A DNA stretch of 64,000 nt. Origin: Micromonospora ferruginea (lineage in GTDB: Bacteria; Actinomycetota; Actinomycetes; Mycobacteriales; Micromonosporaceae). Where the stretch lies: positions 5,029,001 through 5,093,000 of the forward strand of contig NZ_CP059322.2 in the NCBI RefSeq assembly GCF_013694245.2. The letters are read 5' to 3'. The stretch's first letter is position 1; every line of letters starts with the position of its first letter. The notes under the pieces are model-generated. The model was not told where the DNA came from. It saw nothing but the letters and a program-made list of their open reading frames with translations, and did not search any database. Positions 59,993-64,000 of this stretch are shown here, piece by piece. The translations under genes were made by a program, and so were the position numbers.

Positions 59993-60880
59993 ATGATCCT
60001 GGCCCGCGCCGAACAGGTCAGCCGCCGCTACGGCGAGGTGCTGGCGCTGGACCGGGTCGACCTGACCGTCCGGGCCGGCGAGCTGGTCGGCCTGCTCGGC
60101 CCGAACGGCGCCGGCAAGAGCACGCTGATCAATCTGCTGGTCGGGTTGCGCCGGCCCACCGCCGGCCGGGTCGAGCTGCTGGGCGGCGACCCGCGTGACC
60201 CGGCGAGCCGGCGGCAGCTCGGGGTGACCCCGCAGGAGACCGGGCTGCCCGGCACGCTGCGTGTCGGCGAGGTGGTCGACTTCGTCTCCGCGCACTACCC
60301 CGACCCGGTGCCCCGGGGCGAGCTGCTCGACCGGTTCGGCCTCGCCGACCAGGTCCGCCGGCAGACCGGCGGCCTCTCCGGCGGGCAACGCCGCCGGCTC
60401 GCGGTCGCGCTGGCGTTCGTCGGCCGGCCCCGGCTGGTGCTGCTCGACGAACCCACCACCGGGCTCGACGTGGAGGCGCGGCACGTGCTGTGGGAGTCGA
60501 TCCGCGGCTTCCACGCCGACGGCGGCACGGTGCTGCTGAGCAGCCACTACCTGGAGGAGGTGGAGGCGCTGGCCCAGCGGGTGGTGGTGATCGGCCACGG
60601 TCGGGTGCTCGCCGACGACTCGGTGGCGGCGATCCGCGGCATCGTCGGCGTGCGCCGGGTCAGCCTGGTCGCCGAGGACCTGCCGGCGCTGCCCGGGGTG
60701 GTCGCCACCGAACGCGCGGACGGGCGGGTGCACCTGCTCACCACCGACGCCGACCAGCTCGTCCGGGACCTGGTCACCGCCGGGGTGACGTTCCGCGACC
60801 TGGAGGTGCGCCCCACCTCGCTGGAGGAGGCGTTCCTCGCCATCACGGCCGACGACCGGCCCGCGCCCACCCCCGTCTAG
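59993..60880 (+). CDS. ABC transporter ATP-binding protein (ABC-2 export type)
   Basis: 295 aa. Complete nucleotide-binding domain: Walker A GPNGAGKST, Q-loop PQETGLPG, signature LSGGQRRRLAVAL, Walker B LVLLDEPTTGLD and H-loop SSHYLEEVE, followed by a C-terminal 80-residue domain of DrrA/CcmA type. It pairs with the permease encoded 10 bases downstream. The cargo could be a lipid, drug or peptide. Confidence 0.92.
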   Translation: MILARAEQVSRRYGEVLALDRVDLTVRAGELVGLLGPNGAGKSTLINLLVGLRRPTAGRVELLGGDPRDPASRRQLGVTPQETGLPGTLRVGEVVDFVSAHYPDPVPRGELLDRFGLADQVRRQTGGLSGGQRRRLAVALAFVGRPRLVLLDEPTTGLDVEARHVLWESIRGFHADGGTVLLSSHYLEEVEALAQRVVVIGHGRVLADDSVAAIRGIVGVRRVSLVAEDLPALPGVVATERADGRVHLLTTDADQLVRDLVTAGVTFRDLEVRPTSLEEAFLAITADDRPAPTPV

Positions 60881-60889
60881 GAGAACGCC

Positions 60890-61627
60890 GTGCCGCTCGC
60901 CCTCGTCCACGCCCGCTACCAGCTCCTGGAGATCGTCCGGATCCCCGTGGCGGTGGTCGGCAGCGCGTTCTTCCCCGCCGCGTCGATGCTCTTCTTCGTG
61001 GTGCCGTTCGCCGGTGACGACCCCACCGGGGCCACCTACGCCACCGCCGCCATGGTCACCTTCGCGACCATGAGCGCCAACATCTTCCAGTACGGCGTGG
61101 GCGTCGCCGAGGATCGCGACCAGCCCTGGAACCCGTACACCCGGACCCTGCCGGCCGGGCCGGCGCCCCGGCTGACCGGGCGGATCCTGGCCGGCCTGGT
61201 CCTGACGTACCTCTCGATGGTGCCGGTGGTGGTGATCGCCGCGGTGGCCACCGAGGCCCGGGTGACCGCGGCGCAGTTCCTGCTCGGGCTGGCCGCGGTC
61301 GCCGTGATCTCGGTGCCGTTCACCCTGCTCGGCCTGGCGATCGGCTATTCGCTGCCGAGCAAGGCGGCGATCGTGGTGGCGCAGGTGCTCTTCTTCCCGC
61401 TGGCGTTCGGCGGCGGCCTGCTCTCCGCGCCGGACGACGCGCCCGGCTTCGTCAAGGCCGTCGCGCCCTACCTGCCGACCCGGGGTGCCGTGGAGCTGAT
61501 GTGGGCGGCGGTCGCCGACTGGGATCCCGACCCGAAGGCGCTGGTGATGCTGGTGGTCTGGGTGCTGGTGCTCGCCGGGGTCGCCGGCTGGGCCTACCGG
61601 CGGGACGAGGGACGCCGCTTCACCTGA
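60890..61627 (+). CDS. ABC-2-type transporter permease
   Basis: 245 aa from a GTG at 60890 with AGGAG six bases upstream. Six hydrophobic helices (AVVGSAFFPAASMLFFVVPF; AAMVTFATMSANIFQYGVGV; LVMLVVWVLVLAGVAGWAY and others) and the EDRDQPWNPYTRTLPAGP loop, typical of ABC-2 permeases. It forms an exporter with the preceding ATPase. Confidence 0.9.
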   Translation: MPLALVHARYQLLEIVRIPVAVVGSAFFPAASMLFFVVPFAGDDPTGATYATAAMVTFATMSANIFQYGVGVAEDRDQPWNPYTRTLPAGPAPRLTGRILAGLVLTYLSMVPVVVIAAVATEARVTAAQFLLGLAAVAVISVPFTLLGLAIGYSLPSKAAIVVAQVLFFPLAFGGGLLSAPDDAPGFVKAVAPYLPTRGAVELMWAAVADWDPDPKALVMLVVWVLVLAGVAGWAYRRDEGRRFT

Positions 61628-61721
61628 CCTTTTGTCCGGTTCCGGCCCGGTGGCCGACCCGGCGGTGCCACGATGCCGGCAGGGCGGGCCAGCGGGGCCG
61701 CTCCCGGCGAGAGGGGTCACC

Positions 61722-62480
61722 GTGAACGGCGTCGAGCCCGGCACACCCTGCTGGACCGACCTGGCCACCCCCGGCCTGGAGGACGCGAAACGGTTCTATC
61801 CGGAGCTGTTCGGCTGGACCGGGCGGGTCTCCACCGTGCCGGACGCCGGCGGCTACACCGTCTTCTACAAGGACGGCCGGGCCGTCGCCGGGGCGGGCCC
61901 GCCGGCCACCCCCGACCAGGTGCCGATCTGGTCGACCTACGTGGCGACCGACGACGCCGACCTGGTCGCCACCCGCGTGGAGGCGGCCGGCGGGCAGGTG
62001 CTGGTGTCGCCGTTCGACGTCAGCGGGCAGGGCCGGATGGCGGTGCTCGCCGACCCGGCCGGCGCGGTGTTCAGCGTGTGGCAGCCGATGGCGATGCGCG
62101 GCGCGGAACTGTTCAACGCGCCCGGCGCGATGTGCTGGAACGAGCTGGTCACCCCCGACCCGGACGGGGCCCGGGAGTTCTACGCGCTGGTCTTCGGCTG
62201 GCACGCCGAGGACCGGCCGGACGGGTCGATCCCCTACGTCGGGTGGCGCTGCGGGGCCCGTATCGTCGCCGGCATGCTGCCGCGGGCCGAGCCGCTGCCG
62301 ACCGACCTGCCGGCGTACTGGACGGTCTACTTCGCGGTGGAGGACACCGACGCCACCGCGGCGCGGGCGGCCGAGCTGGGCGGGACCATCCTGGTGCCGC
62401 CCCGGGACAACCCGGCCGGGCGGTCCGCCGCGCTGCGCGACCCTCAGGGCGCGCTGTTCTCCGTATCCACCCTCCGCTGA
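61722..62480 (+). CDS. Double-VOC-domain protein (glyoxalase/bleomycin-resistance fold)
   Basis: 252 aa from the GTG at 61722, with GAGAGGGG 5 bases upstream. Two tandem VOC modules: CWTDLATPGLEDAKRFYPEL, then FGWTGRV (first), and CWNELVTPDPDGAREFYALV, then FGWHAED (second), each ending in a strand with DPAGAVFSVWQP or DPQGALFSVSTL. It resembles the CFP30B-like actinobacterial group. No enzymatic role can be assigned; metal ligands are not complete in an obvious way. Confidence 0.87.
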   Translation: MNGVEPGTPCWTDLATPGLEDAKRFYPELFGWTGRVSTVPDAGGYTVFYKDGRAVAGAGPPATPDQVPIWSTYVATDDADLVATRVEAAGGQVLVSPFDVSGQGRMAVLADPAGAVFSVWQPMAMRGAELFNAPGAMCWNELVTPDPDGAREFYALVFGWHAEDRPDGSIPYVGWRCGARIVAGMLPRAEPLPTDLPAYWTVYFAVEDTDATAARAAELGGTILVPPRDNPAGRSAALRDPQGALFSVSTLR

Positions 62481-62481
62481 C

Positions 62482-62539
62482 GGTGTAAGGAGGGGCCCCC
62501 GCTTAACGCATTCGGTAGAGGCGGGGCCCCTTCCTAACA
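62482..62539. repeat. 58-bp double-hairpin interspersed repeat, copy 2
   Basis: Same element as at 53402-53459, with the GGGGCCCC cores 31 bp apart and CGGTAGAGG between them. It begins one base after the VOC gene's stop codon and ends 4 bases before the stop codon of the convergent ABC ATPase gene, where it can end transcription from both sides. Confidence 0.85.
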
Positions 62540-62543
62540 CCTT

Positions 62544-63320
62544 CTAGCGGCGGCGGAGCGGGACCACGTGCGGGCCGTGCGGGCCGGGGATCACCCGGAC
62601 GTGGGCGCGGTAGTGGCGGGCCAGCAGCTCCTCGGTGAGCACCTCGTCGGGCGGGCCGGCGGCGGCCACCCGGCCGTCGGCGAGCAGCACCAGGCGGTCG
62701 GCGTACTCGCCGGCGACGGAGAGGTCGTGCATGGTGGCGAGCACGGTCAGGTCGTGCTCGCGGCGGAGCTGGTCGACCAGTTCCAGCACCTCCTGCTGGT
62801 GCCCGATGTCCAGCGCGCTGGTCGGCTCGTCGAGCAGCAGCAGGGTGGCGCCCTGGGCCAACGCCCGGGCCAGGAACACCCGCTGCCGTTCCCCGCCGGA
62901 GAGGGTGGCCAGTTCGCGGCGGCCGAACCCGCCCAGGTCGAGTCGGTCCAGCACCTCGTGCACGGCGGCCACGTCGGCGGCGGACTCCCGACCCAGCGGC
63001 GGCATGTACGGGGTGCGCCCCAGCAGGACGTAGTCGAAGACGGCCATGCCGGCCGGCACCACCGGCGACTGCGCCACGGTGGCCACCACCCGGGCCCGGT
63101 CGCGGCGGCGGAGCGCGTGGATCGGCGTACCGAAGAGGGAGACGGCGTCCGGCGCGGGCAGCAGGCCGCCGACGGCGCGCAGCAGGGTCGACTTGCCGGC
63201 GCCGTTGGGGCCGATGACGGTGACCCACTCGCCCACCGCGACGGCCAGGTCCACCCCGGCCAGGACTGGCGTGCCACCCAGCTCCACCCGCAGGCCCCGC
63301 ACCTCGACGGCGGCGCTCAC
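62544..63320 (-). CDS. FecE/BtuD-type ABC importer ATP-binding protein
   Basis: 258 aa from a GTG at 63320 that lies inside the 59-bp tandem repeat. Walker A GPNGAGKSTLL, signature TLSGGERQRVFLARALAQG, Walker B LLLLDEPTSALDI, H-loop ATMHDLS. It is of the iron-siderophore/haem/cobalamin class. It pairs with the FecCD permease encoded upstream; the binding protein gene is outside the window. Confidence 0.9.
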   Translation of the reverse strand: MSAAVEVRGLRVELGGTPVLAGVDLAVAVGEWVTVIGPNGAGKSTLLRAVGGLLPAPDAVSLFGTPIHALRRRDRARVVATVAQSPVVPAGMAVFDYVLLGRTPYMPPLGRESAADVAAVHEVLDRLDLGGFGRRELATLSGGERQRVFLARALAQGATLLLLDEPTSALDIGHQQEVLELVDQLRREHDLTVLATMHDLSVAGEYADRLVLLADGRVAAAGPPDEVLTEELLARHYRAHVRVIPGPHGPHVVPLRRR

Positions 63321-63432
63321 GTTGCTCCTCCGGCGTGCGACTGCGGGGCTCGCAACCCCGGCTCACTCCTCGCGCTCACGCTGCTCCTCCGGCGTGCGAC
63401 TGCGGGGCTCGCAACCCCGGCTCACTCCTCGC
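63315..63432. repeat. Two tandem 59-bp repeats between permease and ATPase genes
   Basis: Units 63315-63373 and 63374-63432 differ at one base. A third unit starts (GCTCACG at 63433) but is cut off by the permease stop codon (63437-63435). Each has a CGGGG-CTCGCAA-CCCCG mini-hairpin. The duplication lengthens the gap between two genes that are normally coupled. Confidence 0.85.
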
Positions 63433-63434
63433 GC

Positions 63435-64000
63435 TCACGCGCGCAACCCCCGGGCGGTACGCAGGACCAGCACGAAGAACGGGCCGCCGAGCACCGCGGT
63501 GACCACGCCGATCGGGATCTCGGCCGGGGCGGCGGCGGTGCGGGCCACCACGTCGGTCAACGCCAGGAACGCGCCGCCGAAGAGCATGGACAGCGGCAGG
63601 ATCACCCGGTGGCTGGCGCCGGCCAGCAGCCGGACGGTGTGCGGCACGATGATGCCGACGAAGCCGATCAGGCCGGAGGCGGAGACGGCGGCGGCGGTGC
63701 CGAGCGAGGCGGCGACGATCAGCAGGTAGCGGGAACGCTGCGGGTGCAGCCCGAGGCTGGTGGCCTCGTCGTCGCCGACGGAGAGCACGTCCAGCTCGCG
63801 CCGGTGCAGCAGCACCACCACGCTGGTGAGCACGAAGTAGGGCAGGACCAGCAGCACGTCGTGCCAGCCGGCGGTGGCCAGCCGGCCGAGCAGCCAGGAG
63901 TAGACCTGCTGGATGGTGTCGGAGTGCTGTTGCAGCAGGTAGGTCTGCCCGGCGGAGAAGAACGCCGAGACCGCCACCCCGGCCAGGATCAGCGCGGCCG
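63435..64000 (-). CDS. FecCD-family ABC importer permease (5' part outside window)
   Basis: The frame is open to the window end, so about half of the usual 330-350 aa is present (C-terminal part). SASGLIGFVGIIVPHTVRLL and GASHRVILPLSMLFGGAFLA, plus EIPIGVVTAVLGGPFFVLVL, are the FecCD/BtuC signatures. With the ATPase it would import an iron chelate, haem or cobalamin. Confidence 0.92.
   Translation of the reverse strand, partial: AALILAGVAVSAFFSAGQTYLLQQHSDTIQQVYSWLLGRLATAGWHDVLLVLPYFVLTSVVVLLHRRELDVLSVGDDEATSLGLHPQRSRYLLIVAASLGTAAAVSASGLIGFVGIIVPHTVRLLAGASHRVILPLSMLFGGAFLALTDVVARTAAAPAEIPIGVVTAVLGGPFFVLVLRTARGLRA

Noticed and set aside
1..64000. tRNA, rRNA, insertion sequence or prophage genes
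   Set aside because: I saw no transposase, integrase or recognisable tRNA/rRNA sequence; the holin-superfamily protein at 13861 is a chromosomal family and not evidence of a prophage.

Overview
This is a very GC-rich actinobacterial chromosome segment, most likely from Micromonospora or a close member of the Micromonosporaceae. The evidence is the strong third-position GC bias, frequent GTG starts and 4-bp start/stop overlaps. It also includes type VII (ESX) secretion genes, a 14-gene NADH dehydrogenase operon next to menaquinone genes, futalosine-pathway enzymes, and intergenic repeats of the GGGGCCCCTTCTTAAC kind that I associate from memory with this group. The genus is an inference; no rRNA or tRNA gene was found to fix it.

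Layout. 1-6029 (+): a 5'-truncated immune-inhibitor-A-type M6 metallopeptidase, a lipoprotein, a LuxR-type regulator, a secreted vanadium-haloperoxidase-like protein and an epoxide-hydrolase-like protein whose nucleophile position is Gly. 6031-13810: an ESX-related block with a huge repeat-bearing SseB-domain protein and a small partner, a mycosin protease, two WXG100 proteins and EccE; EccB, EccC and EccD are not in the window. 13861-21634: holin-like membrane protein, GNAT, RarD-type transporter, ECF sigma/anti-sigma pair, PhoX-type phosphatase, and a divergent IclR/MFS pair. 21610-41505 (-): a polyprenyl diphosphate synthase, nuoA-N, a menaquinone reductase of the geranylgeranyl reductase family, a 72-aa protein and the demethylmenaquinone methyltransferase. 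41597-46458 (-): two paralogous LPxTG surface proteins, mqnC, and a vapBC toxin-antitoxin pair with a perfect palindrome in front. 46491-50170 (-): the paaABCDE phenylacetyl-CoA epoxidase operon. 50542-52463 (+): twin beta-lactamase-fold serine hydrolases. 52480-55328 (-): mqnA, an MFS exporter and its probable ArsR-type regulator. 55536-57608 (+): a HelD/HelR-type RNA polymerase-associated ATPase. 57620-59843 (-): a second ESX-flavoured cassette (PH-like protein, YbaB-like protein, WXG100-like 308-aa protein, EspC-like protein). 59993-64000: an ABC exporter pair, a double-VOC protein, and an iron/cobalamin-type ABC importer cut by the window end.

How the genes work together. The centre is a respiratory locus: MqnA and MqnC act early in futalosine-route menaquinone synthesis, the polyprenyl synthase can supply the side chain, MenG methylates the ring, the reductase can saturate the tail, and complex I feeds electrons into the pool. 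Flanking regions are mostly surface, secretion and stress functions. The least explained parts are the 1114-aa SseB/repeat protein, the 57620-59843 cassette, and several inverted repeats that look like operators, especially the 14-bp arms spanning the start codon of the MFS gene at 54701.
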